Of a stretch of DNA of 64,000 nt, positions 34,600 through 45,912 are shown one piece after another. The first letter of the stretch is position 1; every line of letters starts with the position of its first letter. The notes beneath the pieces are model-generated. The model saw only the letters and a program-made list of their open reading frames with translations. It was not told the origin of the DNA and did not search any database. Made by a program: the position numbers and the translations under genes. This DNA is from Voacanga thouarsii (lineage: Eukaryota; Streptophyta; Magnoliopsida; Gentianales; Apocynaceae): positions 3,229,001-3,293,000 of the forward strand of contig JANUWF010001481.1 in assembly GCA_026120185.1 (NCBI GenBank), given 5' to 3'.

Positions 34600-34830
34600 T
34601 AGAACAGGCACAAGCCATGACCAAGACATGCCAAGCGGCAGCCAGCTTGGAGAACAAACCAAGTCGTGGCTGGCTTGAGGAATTATTTCTTTCACAAGCC
34701 ATGGCCAGGTTGATGCCGACCATGGCTGGTTTGAAGTCTTCAAACTACGGCCAGAGTCACAAGCCGTGGCTGGTTTTGCTGTTAATTGTTCTGGAAGCCA
34801 TAGTCGGATAGTCGTGATCGGTTTTGGCTT
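34600..34830 (+). other. GC-rich repeats and inverted repeats in the copia-C leader
   Basis: Repeated words of the form (A)GCC(A/G)TGGC(T/C)(G/A)G recur at about 34612, 34665, 34697, 34722 and 34758. Inverted pairs include CCAAGC/GCTTGG near 34632-34652 and AGCCATGG (34698) with CCATGGCT (34721). It lies 370-550 nt after the PBS. The three overlapping frames here on both strands are by-products of this GC island. Confidence 0.55.
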
Positions 34831-35955
34831 GTAATGCAGCAATTTGGGTCACAATTTTTCAGTTTCGATTTGGGTTTTCTGAAGAAAATTTTTTTTTATT
34901 TCATTGTAATTGTTTTTTTTTCAAGGTTATTTTCTTGTAATAGTTATTTATAGTAATAAATAATTTTACATGAAAATGGTTAGTAAAGGAGGAACCACCT
35001 TAGGATTAAACAAGATCATTTTAATTTTATTATTATGATATTTAATCCATTAATTTGTCACATAAGAATTAACGAATAGAAATAGCATGTAAAAAGTTTA
35101 TTTTTAGAGCATGGCCATTTTATTTAATTTTGTGATCAAATGCACAAGGTTTTTGAGAAATTAATTTTTCTCTAGATAAAACAATTAAGAAGAATGTTTT
35201 TAAAAAGGAATTAAGAAATCTAAAATAAAATTCATTATTTATTCTTCCAAAAGGTATTATCCTTGACATGGACCACTTTTAAATCCAAGTATTTTAAATT
35301 CAGATTCCAGAAAATGGTTTTAAATAAGTAATGAAAATAAAAATTCATAGTTTATTCTCTCGAAGGGTTTTATCCTTGATATAAAATGGTTGAATTTTTG
35401 GATTTCACTAAATTTAATGAATACCAAATGTTTTCTATGAAAATATTTCTCCCAAAAACCTATTTTTCTCAAAAGATTAAGTAGGAGAAGGGTTCCAACG
35501 GCTCCACAGCTACCATCATAGATTCTTTTAAGATATTGTAGCCCTATATGATGGATTTTCATAAGAATCTAGAACTAACGGATGAATTATAATTAAAGCT
35601 ATGGATATATATATTGGTATCGACCAGCCTACATTTGAGGTATAAACATTAGATTATTCGTATGTAACGTGAGTAGTGGTCATCCTATCGATGAAATTAT
35701 CTCTAGATGATAAACTATTAAGGAAGTTTAATTTATTATGGTTAAATACGTAATATAAAAAATTGTTAACCTTCCTATGAAGCTATGTTAATGTTTCTAA
35801 GAGTAAAAAATTTCATATTTTTTATAATGGTTTTTAATAGGTTATCTATATCATGGATATAATATGATATTTCAAATGTGCATTTCAAATATGTTTTTCA
35901 AAACAAACATTTTTTTGAATGAAGTTTTTTTCTAATCAACCAAAATATATGGTTT
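34831..35955 (+). other. Copia-C leader, no gene
   Basis: AT-rich noncoding leader homologous to copia-A 14300-15500 (for example 'ttccaa(c/t)ggc(t/c)ccacagct' at 35493 and 15015). Nothing else is seen in it. Confidence 0.6.
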
Positions 35956-36050
35956 CAGTCCCTTGTCCATTATTCTCAAGGAGAATAAGCTAATTGGACC
36001 TAATTATATGGACTAGAAAAGGAATCTGAACATAGTACTCACTAGTAAAG
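35956..36050 (+). pseudogene. Copia-C gag, first fragment
   Basis: Reads PNYMD*KRNLNIVLTSK, homologous to copia-A GLNYVD*KRNLDIIL, with the stop (TAG for Trp) at the same place in both copies. The codon after TSK is broken by the insertion of gypsy-F at 36051; the rest is at 48044. Confidence 0.65.
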
Positions 36051-37644
36051 TGTAACACCCCGCTACCTAGGCCTGCAAAGGCCGGGGATGTCGCCCCGTC
36101 CAAAGGACAAGGGGTCTTTATAACTAGGTCACACAAATAAAATAGTGGAATAAAAATAATACATTAAATTAAAATTTATTACATCCCAAGAATAAATCCA
36201 TGAATTTCCACAACGAATCCATAAGTAAAATTATCCACTCTCAACTCCCCAAAGCAACATATAAAAATAAATGACAATATTCTCTTCCAAGGCAGATAAC
36301 ACTAGCTACTCATCCCCACACGGGATCGACCTGAAATTATGGTAAAAATGTGATGAGACAGAAATCTCAGTAAGTCCGTGTGTGCTTTGAGTGTCCAGTG
36401 GAAATAGTTCGTGAATGCAAAGTATAAAACCTTTATAAGAGAAATACTTGCAAGCAATAAACATTAGTCAAAAGCAAGAGTGGTGTTTTGGCTTTTTCAA
36501 CCATATATAATTAATAAAATCAACCACTCAAAAGAAATGATCATAGGTTACCACACGTTGGGCCCCATAACCGGTCAGAATGCCGACACTTTGTGTAGAC
36601 TGACAAAAAAGGTAGGTGATCGGCCTACCAGGCAAGATACTCCTCATTCTCTATACCTAAACAACAACCGGGTGTTTATTCCGGCAAAACACAGTCACTT
36701 GACTGAAAAATAAACCGCTAGCTTGGACCGACACGACCTACTGGACTGACATCTTATTCGGGAAGGACTCACCCCTCAGAGGTGGCCACCTACGGAAAGA
36801 CTTACCCTAACCCTTCAAAGACTAGCCCCAGCAGTCCACCCTAATTGAGTATTCAACGACGTTTCCCACTTGGGAAAAAATGAATAAAACACTGTTCCAT
36901 ATGAAAATGGCAATTAGGGGTTTCTAAAGTCTTTGTTAAAATCAATTTTGGAAAGAGTTTTGAGTTTGAGTAAATCTGCTTATTGATTTTCAAATAGTTT
37001 GTTTGTCTGACATAAGAAAGCAGTTAAACTTCAATTGCCTTTGCAGAACTGAGTGTCCATGCACTCTACATTTGGCTTGCCATAATAAACATCTTACATC
37101 AATCAGGTTTTATGCAGGAGCTTATCTGATCCTTACTCACAATAAAAGGTCTCTAACAGCTGACCTAACCTCGCATGGGCAAATACAAACCACAATCAAA
37201 CTCAAGCCAAAATTCACTTTCTCAATTTAAAACAACTCAATTCACTATTACCATGATCCTAGTGTCCCAAGCTTTAAGGCCAAACAATAAATAAATAGGT
37301 TTATAAGCTAAGTTTAGTTTGATATTTAAATAATCATAGTTTTGGGAAATAAGTACTAATAAGTTGAAGGTTTAAATCTTGCTAAGAAAAATTTAGAGTT
37401 TATTTGATGAAGAGTCCTAGGTGATATTACGGAAAATAGTGATTTATTAATAATTTAGTTGTTAGAAAATAATTGATAATTAATATTAGTTGAAAATAAA
37501 TTAAATGAGTCTTGCTTGAAAAATAATAAATAAATTTTTAATGGGTTTTGATTAAAAGGTAATAATTAAATTTTTAGTAATAAATATTTTACTAATTATG
37601 ATTATTTCAATAAAAGGCTTTACTTGATTTCATTATTTTATATA

Positions 37645-37650
<6 letters not shown>

Positions 37651-37709
<59 letters not shown>
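37651..37709. repeat. (AC)n microsatellite, about 29 units
   Basis: An uninterrupted AC run followed by a short (AT) run. At the same place in the other LTR (45117-45141) there is only (AT)n. Confidence 0.95.
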
Positions 37710-37718
<9 letters not shown>

Positions 37719-38436
37719 TATTTTTCTAGCAAAAGCTATTATTTATTTGACTAAAATATCCTTATTATATATAATAATCTAAATCTACCCCTCGTAGGGT
37801 TTTTTCGAAATTACTAGCAAAATAATATTATGAAATATTTTATTCATGAAATAAAAATTTGCTTAGGGACAACTAGGTCATGATCATATTTCTATGGCTA
37901 ACCACAATCATGAACATATACAATCCTTCAATTCATCAACTCATCAAATCATGCATATAAGCATAGATCTAGACTTACTAAGGCATGATCTAACCTATAG
38001 TAGCATAAATATAATCATGGCTTTAATAATCACACAAGAATATAAATCCTATTCATTATAGATGACATAATCTCTGGTATACTTGATCATGGAGACATGC
38101 ATTAAACCTCAAAACATCATACAATCAGCCAAGATAACCCATCCATGCATAAATCCCATCTCCAACATATTCATACATATATTCATGCTTCAATCTCAAC
38201 TCATCACAATAATATATACTCAACCCTATTCATGATTCATCTTCTATCAACATCATCCTAGAGACATGAATCTAGAATTTAAAAGAAGGGTTACAAAGGC
38301 TTACTTGATTGATGAATACCTTGAAGGAGTTTTGAATGAATCTCAACCCCTAGATGTCTAACTTTGTCCAAAGAAGATGAAGGAAGCATGGCCATGGAGA
38401 AGAAGCCATTCGGCCAAGAGAGAGGGAGTGTTCGGT

Positions 38437-38437
<1 letters not shown>

Positions 38438-38480
<43 letters not shown>
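38438..38480. repeat. (GA)n microsatellite
   Basis: About 21 GA units in the 3' LTR; the sister LTR has an equivalent run at 45862-45908. Confidence 0.95.
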
Positions 38481-38484
<4 letters not shown>

Positions 38485-38759
38485 AAATCCATTAGATTGA
38501 GGAATTTTTGGAATTTTTTTAGAATAAAATTGGCTTGAACAAATTGAACATCCTAATAGATTGAGAAATAAGAAGAATTAAGGATCAAGAGGAAATGAAT
38601 TCCCTTTAGGAATTTTGTGTAGGGCAAAAGAGTAGGTTTAGGATACTCCTATTATGTCTCTCTTAGGACAACATCTCTACCTTGCTCCAAGCACCTAAGG
38701 CCGAAAGTAATACTTCCCAAGCAAAAAAAAAAAAAAAAAAATTTAACTAAGCTAAAGCT

Positions 38760-38830
38760 CCTATGATGGAATTTGAACCCAAGACATCAAGAATTAATTC
38801 TAAAGCTCTAACCACTAAACCACAACAACT
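38760..38830 (-). other. tRNA-like module in the gypsy-F 3' LTR
   Basis: On the minus strand TGGTTTAGTGG (38822-38812) is a perfect A box and GTTCAAATT (38778-38770) a near-perfect B box. A D-arm (GTTT with GAGC, wobbles allowed) and a T-arm with a TTCAAAT loop and four of five stem pairs can be drawn; AGAATTAATTCT between them is self-complementary. No acceptor stem. It lies about 240-315 bp from the LTR start, as in the solo LTR at 2206. Confidence 0.6.
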
Positions 38831-39074
38831 ATTGTTCTTATTTTCCCTCTAAAAATATTTTCCTATTCAAATATCAAGCTATCTCTCTTTTCCACCTCAA
38901 GCAAAAATTACCATTTTGCCCTTCTTACTCAATAATCATAATCAAGCCCTGTAGACCATAAAACACAAATTCAATGCACATAAAATCATATAACAATATA
39001 TTTAAATATGCAATAAAGTATGATATGCATCCCAACCCCCTTACTCTAAGGTTAGTTTTGACTGGGGTTTCACA

Positions 39075-39087
39075 TCTTCCCCTCCTT
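39075..39087 (-). other. Polypurine tract of gypsy-F
   Basis: Minus-strand AAGGAGGGGAAGA abuts the TG of the 3' LTR; it would prime plus-strand DNA synthesis. Confidence 0.85.
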
Positions 39088-39120
39088 AGAAGAATTTCAT
39101 CCCGAAATTCATGCATACCT

Positions 39121-39963
39121 CTATTTTAGCTCAGGATACTTCCGTTTAACCCACTCTTCTGATTCCCACATGGCATCTCGCGTTCCATGATGCTCCCATT
39201 GAATCTTAACCATCGGTATCTGTTTGTTCCGGAGAGTCTGGACACTGCGGTCCAATATCCGCACAGGCTTCTCCACATAGCTCAGGTCTGGCTGCAACAC
39301 TAATGGTTCATCATTCAATACATGACTGGGATCTACATTATACTTCTTCAATTGTGATACATGGAACACATCATGAATTCCCGTCAACCCATCTGGCAGG
39401 TCCAATCGGTTAGCTACTGGTCCAATCCTTTCCTTATTCGAAAATGGCCCCAAATATCTCGGATTCAACTTTCTGCCCTTCAGATGCTTCAAAATCCCCC
39501 TATTCAGCGTCAATTTCAAAAATACGCTGTCCCCGACTTGAAATTCTAATTCTCTTCGCCGGTTGTTCGCATAGCTCTTCTGCCGACTATGTGCCATCTT
39601 TAACCTTTCCCTGATCAACTTTACTTTATCCAGCATTCTTGGACACATACTCCTCCGGTTTTGCTCACATGGCCATTTTCGGACCAACTCCAATACAATG
39701 GTACCTGATATTTACGCCCATACAAAGCCTCATACGATGCCATCCCGATTGAAGCTTTATAGCTATTGTTATATGACAGTTCTGCATACGGTACACACTT
39801 TATCCACTTATCTCTGAAGTCCAAAACACAGGCTCTCAGCATATCTTCCAATATCTGTATCACCCTTTCTGACTACCCATCGGTCTGTGGATGCGCCGTC
39901 GTACTGAATTTCAGATTCGACCCCATTGCTTCCTGAAACTTTCCCCAAATTCGACCCCATTAG
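39121..39963 (-). pseudogene. Gypsy-F integrase C-terminal half with GPY/F and chromodomain-like tail
   Basis: Reading minus: GKFQEAMGSNLKFSTTAHP and QTDG then a stop, then RVIQILEDMLRACVLDF, AELSYNNSYKASIGMASYE and ALYGRK (end of the integrase core); a frame change near 39690; then KVKLIRERLKMAHSRQKSYA, VFLKLTLNRGILKH, GPF (GPY/F-type), FHVSQLKKY, and a chromodomain-like end PVRILDRSVQ ... WEHHGTRDAMWESEEW. The last 190 codons (39693-39121) are open. The chromodomain-like tail places it with Tekay/Del chromoviruses. The catalytic N-terminal part of integrase is missing. Confidence 0.8.
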
Positions 39964-41657
39964 CTTCCGAGAAGCATAAGCGATCACCTTCCTGTCCTGC
40001 ATCAACACTGCTCCCAGTCCTTATTTCAAAGTGTCGATATACAGCGTGTAAGGTTTCCCTTCCTCTGGTAGACTTAATACCGGTGCTGTTATCAGTCTGC
40101 GCTTTAGTTCTTGAAAACTTTTCTCACACTTCTCATTCCACACAAATGGAACATCCTTTCGCAATAATCAGGTCATTGGCGATGCAAGTGTCAAAAATTC
40201 CTTGATAAACCTTCGGTAGTAACCAGCCAATCCCAAGAAACTTCGGATCTCAGTGATACTCTCCGGCCGCTTCCAGTCTGATATCGCTTCAACCTTTGCC
40301 GGGTCCACCTTGATTCCCTCCTTGGTCACCACATGGCCAAGGAATGCCATACTGTCCAACCAGAATTCGCACTTACTGAACTTGGCGTATAGCTTGTGCT
40401 CCCGAAGCTTCTCCAGTATGAGCTTCAGATGCTCCGCATGCTCCTCCGGACTCTTGGAGTAGATCAAAATATCATCGATGAAGACCACTACGAACTTGTC
40501 CAGATAGGGTCGGAACACTTGGTGCATCAAGTCCATGAATACTGCTGGGGCATTGGTTACCCTGAACGGCATTACCACGAACTCGTAATGTCCATATCTG
40601 GTGTTGAAGGCCATTTTAGGGATATCTTCCTCTCTTATCCTCACTTGGCAGTACCCTTGCCTCAGATCCAACTTGGAGTAGCAACTGGATCCTCACAACT
40701 GGTCGAATAGCTCGTCAATCAATAGTAGGGGATACTTGTTTTTGATCATCAAATTGTTCAAACCCCATAGTCAATACATAGCCTCAGAGTTCCATCCTTC
40801 TTCTTTACAAATAGCATAGGTGCTCCCTAGGGTGACGTGCTTGGTATGATATAACCTTGACTCACTAACTTCTCCAATTGCTCTTTCAACTCTTTCAACT
40901 CTACCAGTGCCATCTGGTATGGGGTTCGCGATACTGGTTCTGCTCTCGAAACTTTGTCGATGGTGAATTCTACTTCTCGGCTGGGAGGTAGAGAGTCAAG
41001 CTCCGCCGGAAACACATCGGGAAAATCCTTCATTACTTCAGTGTCCTCTAGAGTGCACTGGTCCTTCGGCTTGTTTATCACGTAAGCCAGGTGGTACCCT
41101 TGACACCCTTGCTTCAACAATTTCTGGGCCTTAGCCCCTGCGAACAAATAATTACATTCTTTCACCCTCTTGCCATTAAATTCCAATACATCACAACCTG
41201 GTCTGACGAACTGGACTGACTTATTTTTACAGTCTACCCTAGTCCCATGCTTGGCTAACCAGTCCATCCCCAAAATCAAGTCATAATCCTCAAGATCTAA
41301 TACTATTAAATCTCCCTCTAGACTTTCTCTCCTCACATTAACTTTACAATCTTTTACATACCGGTCTGCTTGCACCATTTTCCCCAGAGGTGTGCTCACC
41401 ACTAAAGTGAAAGGTAGCTTTCCTCTATCCCAACCCAAATGACATGCACACAACCTGTTTGTATGGGAATGAGTAGAGCTAGGATCAATCAAAGCAGTAA
41501 CGGAATGTCCTTGAATAGTGAACGTACCTTCTACCACCGCTGCATCGGCCCCAACTCCCTTTTTGATGAGAGCGAATACCTTGGCCTTCACTTGCGGCTT
41601 TGGTGCTCCACTCCCGGATGCTCCTGTAGGGTTGGCTCGGTTGGGCCCCGAGTTCAA
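39964..41657 (-). pseudogene. Gypsy-F protease, RT and RNase H stub
   Basis: Protease: FTIQGHSVTALIDPSSTHS, catalytic Asp codon at 41484-41486, with Ser in place of the usual Gly two residues later. Linker and RT start: FPDVFPAELDSLPPSREVEF to GYIIPSTSP (stop at 40827). 40826-40672 has stops and a frame change across VKKKDGTLRLCIDY. RT core 40671-40168: [27 protein letters not shown] and the active-site FIDD at 40482-40471, then [10 protein letters not shown] and [11 protein letters not shown]. RNase H is cut after VLMQDRKVIAYASRKL, at about 39964, and fused to integrase. Confidence 0.8.
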
Positions 41658-42707
41658 AGCCAGGTTTCCTACTTAGTGCAATTTGGGTCAGGTGTTCCTC
41701 AGGTGGTTCAGGTCGCCACAGTGATAGCATTTCCTTTCACCACCCTTAGACCAACAATTCCTCTCAGTGTGGCCTTTCCTTCCACACTGCCTGCATGATG
41801 GAAGATTCAGGGCAGGTCCACCTGGTGGTGTCCGGGCTTACTTCCCCCGGTTCTGCCATTGGTGATTGGCGAGGCGTTTGTGGGGTTGCGGTCTCGGGGA
41901 GTGTCCCTGCGGTTGTCTTGGCGGTTGGAAGGGTTTTGCCGCCATCCTGCTGCGGTCCTCATTCTCTATTTGAGTAGCTACGTCTACAGCCGCCAAATAG
42001 GTTATCAGAGGAGCATGTGCCAATGCTCTCCTTAGCTCCAGTCTCAGCCCCTTGACAAACTGCCTCGTCCTATTCTGCTCAGTGTCCACCAATCTCTTGC
42101 AGTATTTGGACAATTGGGTGAACCGGACCGCGTACTGGGCCACTGACATACTTCCCTGCCTTAGATTCTGGAATTCATCTTCTCACTTCTCTACAATCCA
42201 CTGAGGGATGTACTCAGCCCTAAAGGCTTCAACGAAGTTAGACAACGTCCACTCCTGCTCGTCCATCTCCCAGTCATCTTGGACCCACTGCCACCATGCC
42301 CGAGCTGGTCCTCTTAACCGGAAAGCTGCAAACTTAACCATCCACTCCTCGGTGTACTGGAGTGTTGCAAATATATCCTCCATTTGCTCAACCCATTGCT
42401 TTACCTTTTGGTCTTGTTCAGCTTCGCCCATAAAGGCGGGCGGCTGAAACTTCAGGAACCGCTCTAAGGCCTCGTCTTCACCCCTTGGGTTCCGTCGCTC
42501 GGTCATCGACTGCAAAATCTCGGCCATCTTGCTGAATGCCTGGTCCATGGTCACATCAACTGGAACTTCAGACCCCGATCTCATATTCGGGCTATTCCCT
42601 TCACCTCAGTTGGGTGCTTGCATATGGGCTGTTCCTACTTTCGGTGCCACTTGATCGACTTCCGGAACCCTTCAACCTGCTAAAGCTGCACGACGCTTTG
42701 GTGCCAT
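41658..42707 (-). pseudogene. Gypsy-F gag, broken
   Basis: The ATG at 42707 reads MAPKRRAALAG then a stop. The main body starts at 42584 and runs ALERFLKFQPPAFMG, WVEQMEDIFATL, RGPARAWWQW; one stop at 42183 (TGA) interrupts before MSVAQYAVRFTQL and FVKGLRLELRRAL (to 41838). Zinc knuckle CRQCGRKGHTERNC is intact near 41795-41750 but in another frame; a second, CYHCGDLNHLRN, has lost its last Cys. Typical Tekay/Del retrotransposon gag. Confidence 0.8.
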
Positions 42708-42837
42708 TCTAAACCACACCCCAAATGATAAGTGTATGCATTCAAGGTTCAAATCATTTTAGTTGCACATGCATCCACAGTCAAATATATGTAAACAAAG
42801 ATCAAATATAAATTTTTGTCTAAGGAATAAATTCTCT

Positions 42838-43449
42838 TTAAAAAATGGACTTGCATAAATTCAAAATTTTGATAGAAAGCAGAATTAAAAATCCTTGACA
42901 TAAAAGTTCTCGAAAAATAATAAACAAATAAACATCCAAATCAAAATAACTCCTAGTCGTCATCAGAATCCTCATCATCAACCTCATACAACCATCCCCC
43001 AGAGTTCTTAGAAAAATCCACCCCAACCCCGCTAGCAAATCCCTCCACTGCTCCTTTCCAGGGCGCCTAGAATTCTCCCTGGGCTCAACTTGACTAAAAG
43101 AAGGAAGGAAAGAAAGCATAGGTGAAGACTCATAGTCTATCTCCCCCGGGTCATCACTATCTGCTGCTAAGTCCATCTCGGGATTAGGAGGGTGGGGTTC
43201 ATGCTCCACTATCATCATCTCATCCTCACTGTCAGAACTTATGTTTATCACCAGAATTGGGGGTGGCTCAAGGATTTGGACCTCGTCATCACTGCAATCC
43301 TCTATAGGGTTAAGCTCATCATCACTGTTATCCTCCATAGGGATAACTGGCTGAAGGGCAGGCTGGGGAACTGGAAGGTCTTCCTGGTATATAGGGATAG
43401 GCGGGTGCTATTGCTGCCCTTTCCTCACGGTTCTAAGCATTCTAACCAT
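42838..43449 (-). pseudogene. Acidic ORF between the PBS and gag of gypsy-F, function unknown
   Basis: From the ATG at 43449, 13 codons lead to one stop (TAG), and the same frame continues at 43338 as MEDNSDDELNPIEDCSDDE, ILEPPPILVINISSDSEDE, DLAADSDDPGEIDYE, then SRRPGKEQWRDLLAGLGW. Strongly acidic with casein-kinase-like SDSEDE. Near 43015 the frame may have shifted; the alternative frame ends GGWLYEVDDEDSDDD*, in keeping with the acidic character. It lies upstream of gag on the same strand. I do not recognise a domain; an extra small ORF in Del-type elements is possible. Confidence 0.5.
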
Positions 43450-43530
43450 CCTACAACATAAACAAGATAAATTAGATAAAGATTTTAAACTTAAATAAAT
43501 GGAACATATAACATCAATATTTTCCTATAA

Positions 43531-43547
43531 CCTAGGCTCTGATACCA
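43531..43547 (-). other. Primer-binding site of gypsy-F
   Basis: Minus-strand TGGTATCAGAGCCTAGG, two bases inside the 5' LTR end; initiator tRNA-Met type. Confidence 0.9.
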
Positions 43548-45116
43548 CTTGTAACACCCCGCTACCTAAGCCCGCTAGGGCCGGGGATGTCGCCCCATCC
43601 AAAGGACAAGGGATCTTTATAACTAGGTCACACAAATAAAATAGCGAAATAAAAATAATATTTTAACTTAAAATTTATTACATCCTAAGAATAAATCCAT
43701 GAATTCCCAAAACGAATCCATAAGTAAAATTATCCACTCTCAACTCCCCAAAACAACACATAAAAATAAATGACAACATTCTCTTTCAAGGCAGATAACA
43801 CTAGCTACTCATCCCCACACAGGATCGACCTGAAATTATGGTAAAAAGGTGATGAGACAGAAATCTCAGTAAGTCCGTGTGTACTTTGAGTGTCCAGTGG
43901 AAATAGTTCGTGAATGCAAAGTATAAAACCTTTATAAGAGAAATACTGGCAAGCAATAAACATTAGTCAAAAGCAAGAGTGGTGTTTTGGCTTTTTCAAC
44001 AATACATAATTAATAAAATCAACCACTCAAAAGAAATGATCATGGGTTACCACACGTTGGGCCCTATAACCGGTCAGAATGCCGACACTTTGTACAGACT
44101 GACAAAAAAGGTAGGTGATCAGCCTACTGGGTAAGATACTCCACCTTCTCTATACCCAAACAACAATCGGGTGTCCATTGCAGCAAAATACAGTCACTTG
44201 ACTAAAAAATAAACTGCTAGCTTGGACCAGCACCACCTACTGGACTGATATCTTATCCGGGAAGGACTCACCCTAACCCTTCAAAGACTAGCCCCAGCAG
44301 TCCACCCTTATAGAGTACTCAACGACATTTCCCACTTGGGAGAAAATGAACAGAACACTGTTCCATATGAAAATGGCAATTAGGGGTTTCCAAAGTCTTT
44401 GTCAAAATTAGTTTTGGAAAGAGTTTTGAGTTTGAGTAAATCTGCTTATTGATTTTTAAATAGTTTGTTTGCCTGACATAAGAAAGCAGTTAATCCTCAA
44501 TTGCCTTTGCAGAACTAAGTGTCCATGCACTCTACATTTGGCTTGCCATAATAAACATCTTACATCAATCAGGTTTTATGCAGGAGCTTACCTGATCCTT
44601 GCTCACAATAAAAGGTCTCCAACAGCTGACCTAACCCCGCATGGGAAAATACAAACCACAATCAAACTTAAGCCAAAATCCACTTTCTCAATTTAAAACA
44701 ACTCAACTCACTATTACCATGATCCTAGTGTCCCAAGCTTTAAGGCCAAACAATAAATAAATAGGTTTATAAGCTAAGTCTAGTTTGATATTTAAATAAT
44801 CACGGTTTTGGGAAATAAGTACTAATAAGTTGAAGGTTTAAATCTTGCTAAGAAAAATTTAGAGTTTATTTGATAAAGAGTCCTAGGTGGTATTAGGTAA
44901 AATAAGGATTTATTAATAATTTAGTTGTTAGAAAATAATTGATAACTAAAATTAGTTGAAAATAAATTTAATGAGTCTTGCTTGAAAAATAATAAATAAA
45001 TTTTTAATGGGTTTTGATTAAAAGATAATAATTAAATTTTTAGCAATAAATATTTTACTAATTTTGATTATTTCCATAAAAGGCTTTAGTTGATTTCATT
45101 ATTTTATATAATATCT

Positions 45117-45141
45117 ACATATATATATATATATATATATT
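45117..45141. repeat. (AT)n microsatellite in the gypsy-F 5' LTR
   Basis: About 12 AT units, at the same LTR position as the (AC)29 run of the sister LTR. Confidence 0.9.
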
Positions 45142-45859
45142 ATTTTTCTAGAAAAAGCTATTATTTATTTGACTAAAATATCCTTATTATATATAATAAT
45201 CCAAATCTATCCCTCCTAGGGTATTTTCGAAATGACTAGGAAAATCATATTATGAAATATTTTATTCATGAAACAAAAATTAGTTTAGGGACAACTAGGT
45301 CATGATCATATTTCTATGGCTAACCACAATCATGAACATATACAATCCTTCAATTCATCAATTCATCCAAATCATGCATATAAGCATAGATCTAGACTTA
45401 CTAATGCATTATCTAACCTTTACTAGCATAAATATAATCATGGCTTTAATAATCACACAAGAATATAAATCCTATTCATCATAGATGACATAATCTCTAG
45501 CATACTTGATCATGGAGACATGCATTAAACCTCAAAACATCATACAATCAACCAAGATAACCCATCCATGCATAAATCCCATCTCCAACATATCCATACA
45601 TATATTCATGCTTCAATCTCAACTCATCACAACAATATATACTCAACCCTATTCATGATTCATCTTCTATCAACATCATCCTAGAGACATGAATCTAGAA
45701 TTTAAAAGAAGGGTTACAAAGGCTTACTTGATTGATGAATACCTTGAAGGAGTTTCGAATGAATCTCAACCCCTAGATGTCTAAATCCGTCCAAAGAAGA
45801 TGAAGGAAGTATGGCCATGGAGAAGAAGCCATTCAGCCAAGAGAGAGGGAGTGTTCGGT

Positions 45860-45861
<2 letters not shown>

Positions 45862-45908
<47 letters not shown>
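45862..45908. repeat. (AG)n microsatellite in the gypsy-F 5' LTR
   Basis: About 23 units, followed by a degenerate GAA/GA-rich stretch to about 45945. Confidence 0.95.

Positions 45909-45912
<4 letters not shown>

Larger units (their letters stand above)
36051..39074 (-). repeat. Gypsy-F 3' LTR (3,024 bp)
   Basis: Minus-strand TGTGAAACCCCAGTC ... GCGGGGTGTTACA. It contains (AC)n at 37651-37709, (GA)n at 38438-38480, an A run at 38723-38741 and a tRNA-like module at about 38760-38830. It lacks a 1.5-kb segment present in the other LTR. Small frames on either strand are not genes. Confidence 0.9.

Noticed and set aside
37003..37230. A 75-codon plus-strand frame present in both gypsy-F LTRs (also 44469-44696)
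   Set aside because: It is antisense to the element, and most differences between the two copies change the amino acid, so it is LTR homology rather than a conserved gene.
38723..38741. A run as evidence of a retrogene or LINE tail
   Set aside because: It lies in the middle of an LTR and the sister LTR has a shorter A-rich run at the same place; simple slippage explains it.
38760..38830. Calling the module a real tRNA gene
   Set aside because: No acceptor stem and a poor anticodon arm; only the A and B boxes and parts of the D and T arms are convincing.
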